A DNA stretch of 64,000 nt, taken from positions 1 to 64,000 of the forward strand of contig NZ_CP024848.1 of the NCBI RefSeq assembly GCF_003352005.1, given 5' to 3'. The notes under the pieces were generated by a model, which saw only the letters and a program-made list of their open reading frames with translations, had not been told where the DNA came from and ran no database searches. Below, piece by piece: positions 52,739-62,401 of the stretch. Origin of the DNA: Oceanobacillus zhaokaii. GTDB taxonomy: Bacteria > Bacillota > Bacilli > Bacillales > Amphibacillaceae. The first letter of the stretch is position 1; each line of letters opens with the position of its first letter. The translations under genes and the position numbers were made by a program.

Positions 52739-52763
52739 AGGAATTTTATTTGTTTTGTTGAAC
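52739..52763 (+). promoter_or_regulatory. Candidate sigma-H promoter of spoVG
   Basis: AGGAATT (52739-52745), a 14-base spacer and GAAC (52760-52763, consensus GAAT) precede spoVG by about 45 bases in very AT-rich DNA. spoVG is a classical sigma-H gene. Confidence 0.45.
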
Positions 52764-52807
52764 TATCTAATATAGTAAGTTCAATAGGGAAAAGGTGGTG
52801 AAGCATC

Positions 52808-53101
52808 ATGGAAGTAACTGACGTTAGATTACGCCGCGTGAATACAGAGGGAAGAATGCGAGCTATTGCATCGATTACTTTGGACCAAGAATTTGTCGTC
52901 CATGATATTCGAGTTATTGATGGGAATAATGGATTATTCGTGGCTATGCCGTCAAAGAGAACTCCCGATGGAGAATTTCGGGATATCGCACATCCAATTA
53001 ACTCGGGAACACGTGCAAAGATACAAGAGGCAGTACTTGGGGAGTACCATCGAGTTGGGGAAAATGAAGAAGTAGAATATGAAGAAGCTGGAGCTTCCTA
53101 A
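52808..53101 (+). CDS. spoVG: Septation and regulatory protein SpoVG
   Basis: SpoVG is a small nucleic-acid-binding regulator that affects asymmetric septation, and capsule and virulence genes in relatives. The 97 residues show the family text [21 protein letters not shown], the central [23 protein letters not shown] and an acidic tail. AAAAGGTGGTGAAGCATC precedes the ATG. It is monocistronic with a terminator behind it. Confidence 0.97.
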   Translation: MEVTDVRLRRVNTEGRMRAIASITLDQEFVVHDIRVIDGNNGLFVAMPSKRTPDGEFRDIAHPINSGTRAKIQEAVLGEYHRVGENEEVEYEEAGAS

Positions 53102-53123
53102 TCAGCATGGTTAATACAGAGGG

Positions 53124-53157
53124 GGTCTAATCTAAACAGATTGGACTTCTTTTTTTG
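53124..53157 (+). terminator. Terminator behind spoVG
   Basis: GGTCTAATCT pairs with AGATTGGACT (G-U and one mismatch), tail TCTTTTTTT. Confidence 0.8.
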
Positions 53158-53212
53158 TAGGCAAGAAAGTCTACAAACTTAACGAATAAGTGCAACAAAG
53201 GCCGTCGTGAGG
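53156..53212 (+). repeat. Dispersed repeat B, left-half copy
   Basis: GTAGGCAAGAAAGT...CTTAACGAATAAGTGCAA matches the left half of the copy at 39379. Confidence 0.5.
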
Positions 53213-53319
53213 GAGGTAATATGTACCTAGTGTTGATTCAATGTTATCTATTTGTTGAAATCCTATGTTTTTTGCGATATATTTTATAGTGGATAAATAG
53301 TAATGATGGAGGTTTCCTT

Positions 53320-54699
53320 ATGACGAAACGGTATGCTGTAATTCTTGCAGCTGGGCAAGGAACGAGAATGAAATCGAAACTATATAAAGTGCTCCATCCT
53401 GTAGTGGGACGTCCGATGGTTAAACATGTGATGGATCAACTTAATGCTATACAATTAGATAAGACGGTTACGATTGTCGGCTTTGGTGCCGAGAAAGTAA
53501 TTGATACACTTGGCAATGTATGTGAATTCGCAGTCCAAGAAGAACAGTTAGGAACAGGGCATGCTGTTTTGCAGGCTGCAGATATATTAAAAGATTTAGA
53601 TGGTACAACGATTGTGGTATGTGGTGATACACCTTTAATCACAGAGGAAACGTACAGAGCTCTCTTTGAACAGCATGAGAAAGAAGGAGCAAGTGCGACG
53701 ATTCTAACAGCAAGTACACCAAATCCTGCTGGATATGGCCGGGTTATTCGTAACAAAGATAATGAAGTTGAACGGGTTGTAGAACATAAAGATGCAAATG
53801 CAGAAGAACTATTAGTAGAAGAAATCAATACAGGTACGTATTGCTTCGATAATCAAGCACTCTTCTCAGCATTGCAGGAAGTTTCCAATGATAATGCGCA
53901 AGGTGAATATTACCTTCCGGATGTTATTGAAATTTTACGTGGACAAGAGAAAAAGGTAAGTGCATTTCTAACACCTAATTTCGATGAAACATTAGGTGTA
54001 AATGACCGCGTTGCATTAGCACAAGCAGAAAAGACGATGAAGCAGCGTATTAATGAGAGACATATGCGCAATGGCGTGGCAATTATTGATCCTGATAATA
54101 CATACATCCATCCAGATGTAGTAATCGAGTCAGATGTAACAATACACCCTGGAACGATTATAAAAGGTGAAACAACGATTAAAACAGATGCTGAAATTGG
54201 ACCGAACAGTGAAATTTCTAACTGTTATATTGGTGAAGGAACAGTAGTTAAGCAAAGTGTTGCAAATGACAGCAAAATCGGCAACCGGGTAAAAATTGGA
54301 CCTTTTGCGCATATTAGACCAGATTCAACGATTGGTGACGATGCAAAACTAGGTAATTTTACCGAGATTAAGAAGACTTCTCTTGGCAATGGAAGCAAGA
54401 TTTCACATTTAAGCTATATCGGCGATGCGAATGTTGGCGATAATGTTAATATTGGCTGTGGCACGATTACAGTTAATTATGATGGAAAGAATAAATTTCT
54501 AACAACAATTGAAGATGATGCTTTTATCGGATGTAACTCTAATTTAATTGCACCAGTAACAATCGGCAAAGGATCCTATGTTGCTGCAGGATCAACGATT
54601 ACGAATAATGTACCAGATGATGCATTATCGATTGCTAGGGCAAAACAAACGAATAAAGAGGGCTACGCTACAAAGTTCAAGAATAGAAAAAAAGATTAA
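53320..54699 (+). CDS. glmU: Bifunctional UDP-GlcNAc pyrophosphorylase / glucosamine-1-phosphate acetyltransferase
   Basis: GlmU makes UDP-N-acetylglucosamine for peptidoglycan and teichoic acids. Residues 1-230 form the nucleotidyltransferase domain with [19 protein letters not shown]; residues 250-450 form the left-handed beta-helix acetyltransferase made of hexapeptide repeats (for example [29 protein letters not shown]). The 459-residue length is normal. GATGGAGGTTTCCTT precedes the ATG. prs follows after 16 bases, so the two form an operon. Confidence 0.98.
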   Translation: MTKRYAVILAAGQGTRMKSKLYKVLHPVVGRPMVKHVMDQLNAIQLDKTVTIVGFGAEKVIDTLGNVCEFAVQEEQLGTGHAVLQAADILKDLDGTTIVVCGDTPLITEETYRALFEQHEKEGASATILTASTPNPAGYGRVIRNKDNEVERVVEHKDANAEELLVEEINTGTYCFDNQALFSALQEVSNDNAQGEYYLPDVIEILRGQEKKVSAFLTPNFDETLGVNDRVALAQAEKTMKQRINERHMRNGVAIIDPDNTYIHPDVVIESDVTIHPGTIIKGETTIKTDAEIGPNSEISNCYIGEGTVVKQSVANDSKIGNRVKIGPFAHIRPDSTIGDDAKLGNFTEIKKTSLGNGSKISHLSYIGDANVGDNVNIGCGTITVNYDGKNKFLTTIEDDAFIGCNSNLIAPVTIGKGSYVAAGSTITNNVPDDALSIARAKQTNKEGYATKFKNRKKD

Positions 54700-54715
54700 C
54701 GGAGGGTTATTATCC

Positions 54716-55669
54716 ATGGCATCAAGTTATAAGGATTCATCGCTAAAGGTTTTCTCTTTGAATTCCAATCGCAGGTTATCAGAACAAATCGCAGAACATA
54801 TTGGGACTCCACTAGGTAAATGTACCGTTTCAAAATTTAGTGATGGTGAAATTCAAATTAATATTGAAGAAAGTATTCGTGGCTGTGAAGTTTATGTCAT
54901 CCAATCCACATCTGATCCAGTTAATGACCATTTAATGGAGCTGCTGATCATGATTGATGCATTAAAACGTGCATCAGCAAAATCAATTAATATTGTGATG
55001 CCATATTATGGTTATGCTAGACAAGATCGAAAAGCACGCTCACGTGAACCGATTGCTGCAAAATTAGTAGCAGATATAATCGAACAAGCTGGAGCAAATC
55101 GTATGATCACACTTGATCTGCATGCTCCACAAATTCAAGGGTTCTTTGATATTCCAATTGATCATTTACAAGGTGTACCTATTCTTTCTGACTACTTCGA
55201 AGGGAAAAACCTTGACGATGTTATTGTTGTCTCCCCAGATCATGGTGGTGTAACTAGAGCACGTAAAATGGCAGATCGCCTGAAAGCACCAATCGGAATA
55301 ATCGATAAACGCAGACCACGTCCAAATGTTGCTGAGATAATGAACATCATTGGTAACATTGAAGGCAAGACGGCAATATTAATTGACGATATTATTGATA
55401 CAGCAGGAACGATTACGCTTGCAGCCAACGCTTTAATTGAAAATGGCGCAAAAGAAGTGTATGCTTGTTGTACGCATCCAGTATTATCAGGACCTGCAAT
55501 TGAGCGAATCAAAAATTCGCAAATTAAGGAACTGGTAATTACGGATAGTATTCCGCTTCCAGCCGAAAAACAGGTCGACAAAATTACTGCCCTTTCTGTT
55601 GCTCCATTAATCGGTGAGGCGATTATAAGAGTACATGAGCAACAATCGGTAAGTGTTTTATTCGATTAA
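54716..55669 (+). CDS. prs: Ribose-phosphate pyrophosphokinase
   Basis: Prs makes PRPP from ribose-5-phosphate and ATP for nucleotides, histidine and tryptophan. The 317-residue protein contains the N-terminal [21 protein letters not shown], the flexible catalytic loop region [16 protein letters not shown] and the PRPP-binding motif [10 protein letters not shown]. The ATG at 54716 follows ACGGAGGGTTATTATCC; an open frame extending back into glmU is not used. PRPP is the inducer of PurR, encoded in the same window. Confidence 0.98.
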   Translation: MASSYKDSSLKVFSLNSNRRLSEQIAEHIGTPLGKCTVSKFSDGEIQINIEESIRGCEVYVIQSTSDPVNDHLMELLIMIDALKRASAKSINIVMPYYGYARQDRKARSREPIAAKLVADIIEQAGANRMITLDLHAPQIQGFFDIPIDHLQGVPILSDYFEGKNLDDVIVVSPDHGGVTRARKMADRLKAPIGIIDKRRPRPNVAEIMNIIGNIEGKTAILIDDIIDTAGTITLAANALIENGAKEVYACCTHPVLSGPAIERIKNSQIKELVITDSIPLPAEKQVDKITALSVAPLIGEAIIRVHEQQSVSVLFD

Positions 55670-55820
55670 AAGGGTTAAGTTTATACAATAACGGGTATAA
55701 ATTATATTGATCGTTTTTTACAGCTCCATTGTAACAGCGACTAGTGAAGAAGATAGAAAGAATTAGATTTAACTCGATCTTGAAATGAGCTAAGTGGTAA
55801 ATAATTTGGAGGATGATAAT

Positions 55821-56432
55821 ATGTCAGTACAATTAAAAGCAAAAAAGCGAGAAGATCTTACACATTCCAATACGAAAGCGTTAAGAGAAAGTGGATTTAT
55901 ACCCGGAGTTGTTTATGGAAAAGCAAAAGATACTAAAAATATTGCAGTAGAAAGTATTACGTTACTCAAAACTGTAAGAGATGAAGGTAAAAACGCAGTA
56001 ATTTCTCTTGATATCGAAGAGGATAAGCCTGTTAATGTTATGCTTCATGAGTATCAAGTTGATCCAATTCGTGACGCCGTTACCCATGTAGACTTTTATA
56101 TCGTTGATCTATCTGAGGAAATGGAAGTATCGGTTGTCCTTAATCTCCAAGGCGAAGCGAAAGGTGCCAAAGAAGGCGGCGTATTACAACAACCGTTATT
56201 CGAGGTTCAAATACTTGCGAAACCAAGTGATATACCTGAAGAGATTACGCTCGATATTTCTTCCCTAGAGATTGGAAATGTCCTTACAATTGCAGACTTA
56301 CCGGTGAGTGATACTTATAAATATCTTGATGATCCGGATACAACAATTGCTACAATTCTACCTCCAGGCGGAAATGAAGTAGAAGAGGAAGCGGAAGAAG
56401 AAACGGAAACAGAAGCAGAAACACAAGAATAA
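55821..56432 (+). CDS. ctc: Ribosomal protein L25/general stress protein Ctc
   Basis: Ctc binds 5S rRNA in the large subunit and in B. subtilis is induced by sigma-B under stress. The 203-residue protein has the L25 domain (residues 1-90, REDLTHSNTKALRESGFIPGVVYG) and a TL5-type C-terminal beta domain (about 95-185), then an acidic tail EVEEEAEEETETEAE. The ATG at 55821 follows TTTGGAGGATGATAAT. The 125-base spacer after prs may hold a promoter; I do not see a clear sigma-B site. Confidence 0.97.
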   Translation: MSVQLKAKKREDLTHSNTKALRESGFIPGVVYGKAKDTKNIAVESITLLKTVRDEGKNAVISLDIEEDKPVNVMLHEYQVDPIRDAVTHVDFYIVDLSEEMEVSVVLNLQGEAKGAKEGGVLQQPLFEVQILAKPSDIPEEITLDISSLEIGNVLTIADLPVSDTYKYLDDPDTTIATILPPGGNEVEEEAEEETETEAETQE

Positions 56433-56460
56433 TATTAATTGCATAGAAATTAATAACAAG

Positions 56461-56510
56461 ACCCTCCCAAAAGATGGTGCATAATATGCCCATTCTTATT
56501 AGGAGGGCTT
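56461..56510 (+). terminator. Hairpin behind ctc
   Basis: ACCCTCC pairs with GGAGGG around an internal GCATA/TATGC stem. The tail CTTATTG is poor in T. Confidence 0.5.
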
Positions 56511-56590
56511 ATTGCATTGAGTTGTTTAGGGACCAGGAATTCTGCCTTCCTCTCAATTAACGCAAAACTTTAGAAAAGGGACGAATTTAC

Positions 56591-57151
56591 ATGAAATGTA
56601 TTGTTGGTTTAGGAAACCCTGGGAAGAAATATGAAGATACCCGTCATAATGTTGGTTTCATGATGATTGATGAGCTTGTGGGTCGTCATAATTGGAGTTT
56701 AGATAAAAAGAAATTTAATGGGCTGTATGCAATGGAGCATTATCAAAGTGATAAAGTTATCCTGCTAAAACCACAAACATACATGAACCTTTCCGGTGAA
56801 TCTATTCGCCCCTTAATGGACTTTTATAATATTGATTTAGAAGATGTACTGATCATTTATGATGATTTAGATTTGCCAACAGGGAAAATTCGGCTGCGTC
56901 AAAAGGGTGGTCATGGTGGACATAATGGCGTTAGATCCGCTATTGATCATCTTGGCACAAAGGAATTTAAGCGCATTCGCATCGGTATTGGCAGACCAAC
57001 GTCACCAATCCCAGTTGTAGATTATGTGCTGGGATCATTTCCAAAAGAAGAGCATGAGGCTGTAGGTTCTAGCATTAAATTAGCAGCAGATGCATGTGAA
57101 GCATGGCTGAATACCCCTTTTATTGATGTAATGAATGAATATAATAATTGA
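56591..57151 (+). CDS. pth: Peptidyl-tRNA hydrolase
   Basis: Pth releases tRNA from prematurely dropped peptidyl-tRNA; its B. subtilis name spoVC reflects a sporulation defect. The 186-residue protein has the catalytic histidine in [16 protein letters not shown], the asparagine in [12 protein letters not shown] and the loop [40 protein letters not shown] precedes the ATG. The ctc-pth-fin-mfd order is conserved. Confidence 0.98.
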   Translation: MKCIVGLGNPGKKYEDTRHNVGFMMIDELVGRHNWSLDKKKFNGLYAMEHYQSDKVILLKPQTYMNLSGESIRPLMDFYNIDLEDVLIIYDDLDLPTGKIRLRQKGGHGGHNGVRSAIDHLGTKEFKRIRIGIGRPTSPIPVVDYVLGSFPKEEHEAVGSSIKLAADACEAWLNTPFIDVMNEYNN

Positions 57152-57195
57152 TTCCTTCATATGTTGTATCATAAGACTGATGCGCATGGAGTCAT

Positions 57196-57223
57196 GTATA
57201 CTAAGGTGATTTTCGGATAAACT
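57196..57223 (+). promoter_or_regulatory. Forespore (sigma-F) promoter of fin
   Basis: GTATA (57196-57200), a 14-base spacer and GGATAAACT (57215-57223) match GYWTA / GGNNANANT, 43 bases before the start codon. The B. subtilis gene is sigma-F dependent. Confidence 0.7.
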
Positions 57224-57265
57224 ATGATAAATAGTGAACGATTAGTTTATTCGAGGAGGTTACCA

Positions 57266-57496
57266 ATGTCGATTATATATAATTGCAGACATTGTGGGCA
57301 GGAAATTGCCAAGCTGGATCAGAAAATGATTGATACGACAATGTTAGGGCTTGATCAATTATCGATGAAGGAAAAAGAAGAGATGATTCAATATAAAGAT
57401 AATGGCGATGTTGATGTTCAGACTATCTGTGAGGATTGTCAAGAAACATTAGGGCATCATCCACACTATCATGAACTGGATTTTTTTATACAATAA
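57266..57496 (+). CDS. fin: Anti-sigma-F factor Fin (YabK)
   Basis: Fin binds RNA polymerase core and displaces sigma-F, helping the switch to sigma-G in the forespore. The 76-residue zinc protein has two CxxC knuckles (CRHCGQ and CEDCQ) and the conserved DTTMLGLDQLSMKEKEEMIQY helix. The ATG at 57266 follows TCGAGGAGGTTACCA. It has its own sigma-F promoter and a terminator. With gin (csfB), this window carries both known forespore anti-sigma switches. Confidence 0.96.
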   Translation: MSIIYNCRHCGQEIAKLDQKMIDTTMLGLDQLSMKEKEEMIQYKDNGDVDVQTICEDCQETLGHHPHYHELDFFIQ

Positions 57497-57510
57497 CATA
57501 CGCAGAAAGA

Positions 57511-57538
57511 GCTTTGGTACCCGAACCAAAGCGTTTTT
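57511..57538 (+). terminator. Terminator behind fin
   Basis: A perfect 8-bp stem GCTTTGGT/ACCAAAGC with tail GTTTTTG. Confidence 0.85.
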
Positions 57539-57571
57539 GTGCTTGAGAGCGAAATAAGCGGGGGTTTAGTA

Positions 57572-60500
57572 ATGAAGGGAATTAATCAATTTTTACAATC
57601 AAAGGAAGATATACAGTCTATTATTCATGGCATAACAAATGGAATGAAGGAGCAGCTTGTAGCGGGACTCTCTGGTTCTGCAAGGAGTTTGCTTGTTTCC
57701 GTTATTAATGAATCTATTAATAAACCAATTTTATTAGTGACACATCAGCTCGTACAAGCGCAACAACTATACGATGATTTGTCTGAGTTCATGGATGAGA
57801 AAAATGTCTATTTATATCCTGTTAATGAATTAATCGCATCAGAAATAGCGATTGCTAGTCCAGAACTAAGAAGCCAGAGAATTGAATCATTAATGGAATG
57901 GTCAAAAAAGCAATCTGGTATTCTAATTGCTCCTGTAGCAGCTTTAAAACGAATTCTCCCTCAGCCGGCATACTGGGATAAATACCAATTGCTATTTAAA
58001 GTTGGCGAGGATATTGAGATAGATACTTACCTGGCGTCATTAGTTGATATGGGGTATGAACGATCAACAATGGTGACGACACCAGGAGAGTTTAGCAAAC
58101 GTGGCGGAATAATAGATATATATCCAATAACAGAGGAACATCCAATCCGAATTGAATTGTTCGATGAAGAAATTGACTCCATCCGCTTCTTTGACGCAGA
58201 AACGCAGCGTTCTTTAACGAAAAAAGAAGAAGTAATGGTTGGACCAGCGACAGAGTTATTGCTTACACAGGAAGATATTCTAACCGCTTCGGAACGGATA
58301 GAGGAAGCACTGGCCGAAACCTTAAAAAAAGTGAAGACTGCATCGGTAAAAGAAGAGCTGGTCGGCGCAATGGAACAAGATATCAGCCGTTTGCGCAATT
58401 TAGAGCGGTTCCAGGAAATGTATCGCTATATTGGCTTTTACTACAATGAACCTGCTAGTCTATTAGATTATCTGCCAGAAGATGGGGTTATTATTTTAGA
58501 TGAAATGAGCAGAATCCAAGAAACCGCTTCGAATTTGGATGCAGAAGAAGCGGAATGGTATAGTAATTTACTTGAATCAGGAAAAATGGTGCAAAATAGT
58601 AGATTCTCATTCGACTTTCATACGGTTCAAGAAAAGATGAGACAGCAGCGCCTGTATACGTCTGTTTTTTTACGACATATCCCAAACACACAGCCACAGA
58701 ATATCATTAATCTATCATCAAGAGCAATGCAAGAATTCCATGGACAAATGCACCTATTTAAGACGGAATTAAAACGCTGGGAAAAAGGAGATTTTTCTGT
58801 CGTTATTATGGCACCAGATGAAAAACGTGCAGAGAAAATCCATTCTATTTTGTTGGATTATGAAATTGAAGCTGCAGTTACAGACGATTTAAAACTCCCT
58901 GTTGAGGTACCAACGATTACCGTGGGAAATATTACGAATGGTATTGAATTTCCGATGTATAAGCTGGTACTCATTACAGAAAATGAATTATTCAAGAAGA
59001 AGACAAAACGAAATCGAAGACAGCAAAAAATATCGAATGCGGAGCGAATTAAGAGCTACCAAGAGTTAAAGGTAGGCGATTATGTCGTTCATGCAAACCA
59101 TGGTGTTGGGAAGTACCTTGGGATTGAAACGTTGGAAGTTAATAAACTGCATAAGGATTATATGCTAGTTCGTTATTCGGGAGACGATAAGCTTTATGTG
59201 CCGATCGATCAAATCGATTTAGTTCAGAAATTCGTTGGTTCGGAAGGAAAAGAACCGAAGCTATATAAACTAGGTGGATCCGATTGGACAAAAGTAAAAC
59301 GAAAGGTTCAATCGTCTGTTGAGGATATTGCTGATGACCTAATTAAGCTTTATGCAGAGCGTGAAGCAAGAAAAGGATATGCATTCTCAGAGGATACGGA
59401 AATGCAACGCGAATTCGAAGCATCCTTCCCATATCAGGAAACGGAAGATCAGCTTCGATGTATTGAAGAAATCAAGCAGGATATGGAAAGAGAACGTCCA
59501 ATGGATCGCTTATTATGTGGTGATGTTGGCTATGGTAAAACGGAAGTAGCAATACGTGCAGCGTTTAAAGCAATTGCTGATGGAAAACAAGTGGCAATTC
59601 TTGTGCCGACAACAATTTTAGCTCAGCAGCACTTTGAAACCGTCCGTGAAAGGTTTCAGGATCATGCGATAAATATCGGACTCTTAAGCAGATTCCGTAC
59701 TAGAAAAGAGCAAACCGAGACAATTAAAGGTTTAAAAATGGGAACGGTAGATATTGTAATCGGTACACATCGAGTTCTTTCAAAAGATATTGAGTTTCGT
59801 GATTTAGGCTTGCTTATTGTTGATGAAGAACAACGCTTTGGTGTGAAGCATAAGGAAAAAATTAAACAAATGAAATCCAATGTAGATGTGCTAACTCTAA
59901 CTGCTACACCAATTCCGAGAACACTGCACATGTCTATGCTAGGGGTACGGGATCTTTCCGTTATTGAAACACCGCCTGAAAACCGTTTTCCAATTCAGAC
60001 ATATGTGATGGAGTATAATCCAATCCTAGTACGGGAAGCAATTGAGCGGGAAATGGCGAGGGAAGGGCAAGTATTCTTCTTATATAATAGAGTAGAGAAT
60101 ATTGATAAGGTCGCTCGTGATATTGGTATGCTTGTTGATGATGCGAGAATCGCGGTCGCTCATGGTCAAATGAATGAAACCGAACTAGAAAGTATTATTT
60201 TTGGCTTTTTAGAAGGTGAATATGATGTGCTAGTTAGTACAACCATCATTGAAACTGGTGTTGATATTCCGAATGTAAACACGTTAATCGTAAGCAATGC
60301 GGACAGGATGGGGTTAAGTCAGCTTTATCAGCTGCGTGGTCGAGTTGGTCGTTCAAACCGGGTGGCATATGCTTACTTCACTTATCAGAAAGATAAAGTA
60401 CTGACAGAAGTGGCCGAGAAACGACTCCAAGCAATTAAGGAATTTACAGAATTGGGTTCTGGATTTAAGATTGCAATGCGCGACTTGTCAATTCGCGGTG

Positions 60501-61099
60501 CAGGAAACCTATTAGGATCACAGCAACATGGCTTTATTGATTCTGTTGGATTTGATATGTATTCGCAAATGCTATCCGACGCAATTGAAGCACGCAAAAT
60601 TGGGAAGGAAATTGAGGACATTACACCTTTCGAGCCTGAGCTTGCACTTAGTGTAGATGCATATATTCCAGATGAATATATTAAAGATGAGAAGCAAAAG
60701 ATTGATATTTATAAGCAATTTAGGGCACTTGATTCAAAAAATGATATTGAAGATTTAAAGGATGAATTGATTGATCGTTTTGGTGATTATCCAGATGAAG
60801 TTGGGAACTTATTTATTGTAACGATACTAAAAATGTACGCAAGAAAAGAACGAGTTGAGTCGATTACTGAAAAAGGGAATAAGATCACCTTACTTATGGA
60901 GGAAAATCGCAGCCAGCAAATTGATGGCTCCAAATTATTTGAACTCGCAAATAAATTTGGCCGTGGCGTACAATTAGGAACAGAAAATACGAAGTTAAAA
61001 GTTGTATTCCAATCATCGAAGGAAACAGAGCATAACAGGTATGACGAAGTTGAAGCGTTTATTAAGAAATTAAATACTGTTAACCGCGATGATGCTTAG
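57572..61099 (+). CDS. mfd: Transcription-repair coupling factor Mfd
   Basis: Mfd removes RNA polymerase stalled at DNA damage and recruits UvrA. The 1175-residue protein has an N-terminal UvrB-like module, a CarD-like polymerase-interaction domain (about 480-555, LKVGDYVVHANHGVGKYLGIE), the translocase core with Walker A GDVGYGKTE, Walker B VDEEQRFG and TATPIPRT, and a C-terminal TRCF domain. The ATG at 57572 follows AGCGGGGGTTTAGTA; a longer frame to 57539 has no site and overlaps the terminator tail. Confidence 0.98.
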   Translation: MKGINQFLQSKEDIQSIIHGITNGMKEQLVAGLSGSARSLLVSVINESINKPILLVTHQLVQAQQLYDDLSEFMDEKNVYLYPVNELIASEIAIASPELRSQRIESLMEWSKKQSGILIAPVAALKRILPQPAYWDKYQLLFKVGEDIEIDTYLASLVDMGYERSTMVTTPGEFSKRGGIIDIYPITEEHPIRIELFDEEIDSIRFFDAETQRSLTKKEEVMVGPATELLLTQEDILTASERIEEALAETLKKVKTASVKEELVGAMEQDISRLRNLERFQEMYRYIGFYYNEPASLLDYLPEDGVIILDEMSRIQETASNLDAEEAEWYSNLLESGKMVQNSRFSFDFHTVQEKMRQQRLYTSVFLRHIPNTQPQNIINLSSRAMQEFHGQMHLFKTELKRWEKGDFSVVIMAPDEKRAEKIHSILLDYEIEAAVTDDLKLPVEVPTITVGNITNGIEFPMYKLVLITENELFKKKTKRNRRQQKISNAERIKSYQELKVGDYVVHANHGVGKYLGIETLEVNKLHKDYMLVRYSGDDKLYVPIDQIDLVQKFVGSEGKEPKLYKLGGSDWTKVKRKVQSSVEDIADDLIKLYAEREARKGYAFSEDTEMQREFEASFPYQETEDQLRCIEEIKQDMERERPMDRLLCGDVGYGKTEVAIRAAFKAIADGKQVAILVPTTILAQQHFETVRERFQDHAINIGLLSRFRTRKEQTETIKGLKMGTVDIVIGTHRVLSKDIEFRDLGLLIVDEEQRFGVKHKEKIKQMKSNVDVLTLTATPIPRTLHMSMLGVRDLSVIETPPENRFPIQTYVMEYNPILVREAIEREMAREGQVFFLYNRVENIDKVARDIGMLVDDARIAVAHGQMNETELESIIFGFLEGEYDVLVSTTIIETGVDIPNVNTLIVSNADRMGLSQLYQLRGRVGRSNRVAYAYFTYQKDKVLTEVAEKRLQAIKEFTELGSGFKIAMRDLSIRGAGNLLGSQQHGFIDSVGFDMYSQMLSDAIEARKIGKEIEDITPFEPELALSVDAYIPDEYIKDEKQKIDIYKQFRALDSKNDIEDLKDELIDRFGDYPDEVGNLFIVTILKMYARKERVESITEKGNKITLLMEENRSQQIDGSKLFELANKFGRGVQLGTENTKLKVVFQSSKETEHNRYDEVEAFIKKLNTVNRDDA

Positions 61100-61121
61100 T
61101 GTTTTATTTACGGGGATAAGG

Positions 61122-61153
61122 GCCTTCACCTAAAGTTGGTGAAGGCTTTTTTC
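61122..61153 (+). terminator. Terminator behind mfd
   Basis: A perfect 9-bp stem GCCTTCACC/GGTGAAGGC followed by TTTTTT. Confidence 0.95.
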
Positions 61154-61373
61154 AATAAATATTCGAGAAAATAGGTTCATCGTGTATAGTTCTTCCAAAG
61201 TTAATTCATACTAAAACCACACCTGGTGATTTTTACACGTTTAGAGAAGAATTAGTAATGCAGGAAATGATATTATTGGCATTTTCTAAAGGCTTTTACT
61301 ATTTGTGATGAGACTAAGTATCCATTTCATGTGTAGGGAAGATAATCATCATTAGAAAGCGAGGCAGCTTAGT

Positions 61374-61907
61374 ATGAAAGCAACAGGAATTGTACGTCGA
61401 ATTGATGATTTAGGTAGGGTTGTAATCCCCAAGGAAATTAGAAGAACATTGCGTATTCGTGAAGGTGACCCATTGGAAATTTTTGTTGATCGTGAAGGGG
61501 AAGTTATACTAAAAAAATATTCACCGATAAATGAATTAAGTCACTTTGCACAAGAGTATGCAGAGGCACTATTTAACTCTCTCCAGTTTCCGGTTTTAAT
61601 CTGTGACCGTGATGAAGTTATTGCGATTGCTGGAGAATCAAAGAAAGACTATCTTAGTAAAAATATTAGTTCAGAGATGGCGAAAATAATTGAAAACCGT
61701 ACACAGGTATTTGTAGAAGAAAACAGTGAATTTGCAATCATTGAAGGAAATGAATTGCAGTTTAATTCCTATTGTATTAGTCCTATAATTGCAAACGGAG
61801 ATCCAATTGGTTGTGTTGTTATGTTTTCAAAAGAAGGTCAGCTTAGCAAGGTAGAACAAAAATCACTCGAAACAGCTGCAGGTTTCCTGGCAAAACAAAT
61901 GGAATAA
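61374..61907 (+). CDS. spoVT: Stage V sporulation regulator SpoVT
   Basis: SpoVT tunes sigma-G genes in the forespore. The 177-residue protein has an N-terminal AbrB-type DNA-binding fold (MKATGIVRRIDDLGRVVIPKEIRRTL) and a C-terminal GAF domain (about 56-177, PVLICDRDEVIAIAGE). AAAGCGAGGCAGCTTAGT precedes the ATG. The 270-base spacer after mfd shows only the mfd terminator and AT-rich DNA; a sigma-G promoter is expected, but I could not fix one. It is a paralogue of AbrB at 41482. Confidence 0.97.
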   Translation: MKATGIVRRIDDLGRVVIPKEIRRTLRIREGDPLEIFVDREGEVILKKYSPINELSHFAQEYAEALFNSLQFPVLICDRDEVIAIAGESKKDYLSKNISSEMAKIIENRTQVFVEENSEFAIIEGNELQFNSYCISPIIANGDPIGCVVMFSKEGQLSKVEQKSLETAAGFLAKQME

Positions 61908-61917
61908 TACTTAGAAA

Positions 61918-61957
61918 AGCAAAAATCAGGAGCTCACTGGTTTTTGCTATTTTTTTA
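61918..61957 (+). terminator. Terminator behind spoVT
   Basis: AGCAAAAATCAG pairs with CTGGTTTTTGCT (one G-U pair), tail ATTTTTTT. Confidence 0.9.
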
Positions 61958-61990
61958 TGCAGATTAGGTTGCCAGACCTAACGATAAGGT

Positions 61991-62132
61991 GGATGCTCAG
62001 AAGCCAGTCGCACCGAAAATACACTACGCGCAACTTAGGGGAGCTGGTGAGCCTTCTTGTGCTAGCGCACTTCGTAGTCTAACCTAGGCTCTTCTTCCCG
62101 CAGGAGTCTCCGTGTATTTTCTCCGCTGGGTT
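61991..62132 (+). repeat. Dispersed repeat A, full copy
   Basis: It runs from GATGCTCAGAAGCCAGTCGC to TTCTCCGCTGGG and matches the copy at 46919 along its whole length. Arms GAAAATACAC (62015) and GTGTATTTTC (62112) are inverted, and GTGCTAGCGCAC in the middle is a perfect hairpin. CCAG and CTGG close the outer ends. The following 62133-62340 stretch includes a fragment GACAGGAGGCTTCTGCCG typical of another decayed intergenic repeat. Confidence 0.75.
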
Positions 62133-62401
62133 GTGCGGTTTCCATTTATAAGTTGCGACAGTATTTATTCTTATCGCCGTTAATTTTAGTGGGGGACAGG
62201 AGGCTTCTGCCGTTGCCCTGAGTTACGCAACTGTTCAGAGCGGAAATCAACTTGTTTCCTATTTCGCAGTTTATATAATAAGCGACATAGCATTCAAAAC
62301 GGGCTGTTATTGGTCAGCTCGTTTCACAAAGATACCGAATTTACCTTCCTGGTATGCTATAATATAGTGAAATTTGAATGTAGCGGAGAAGGTAGTTTAT
62401 T

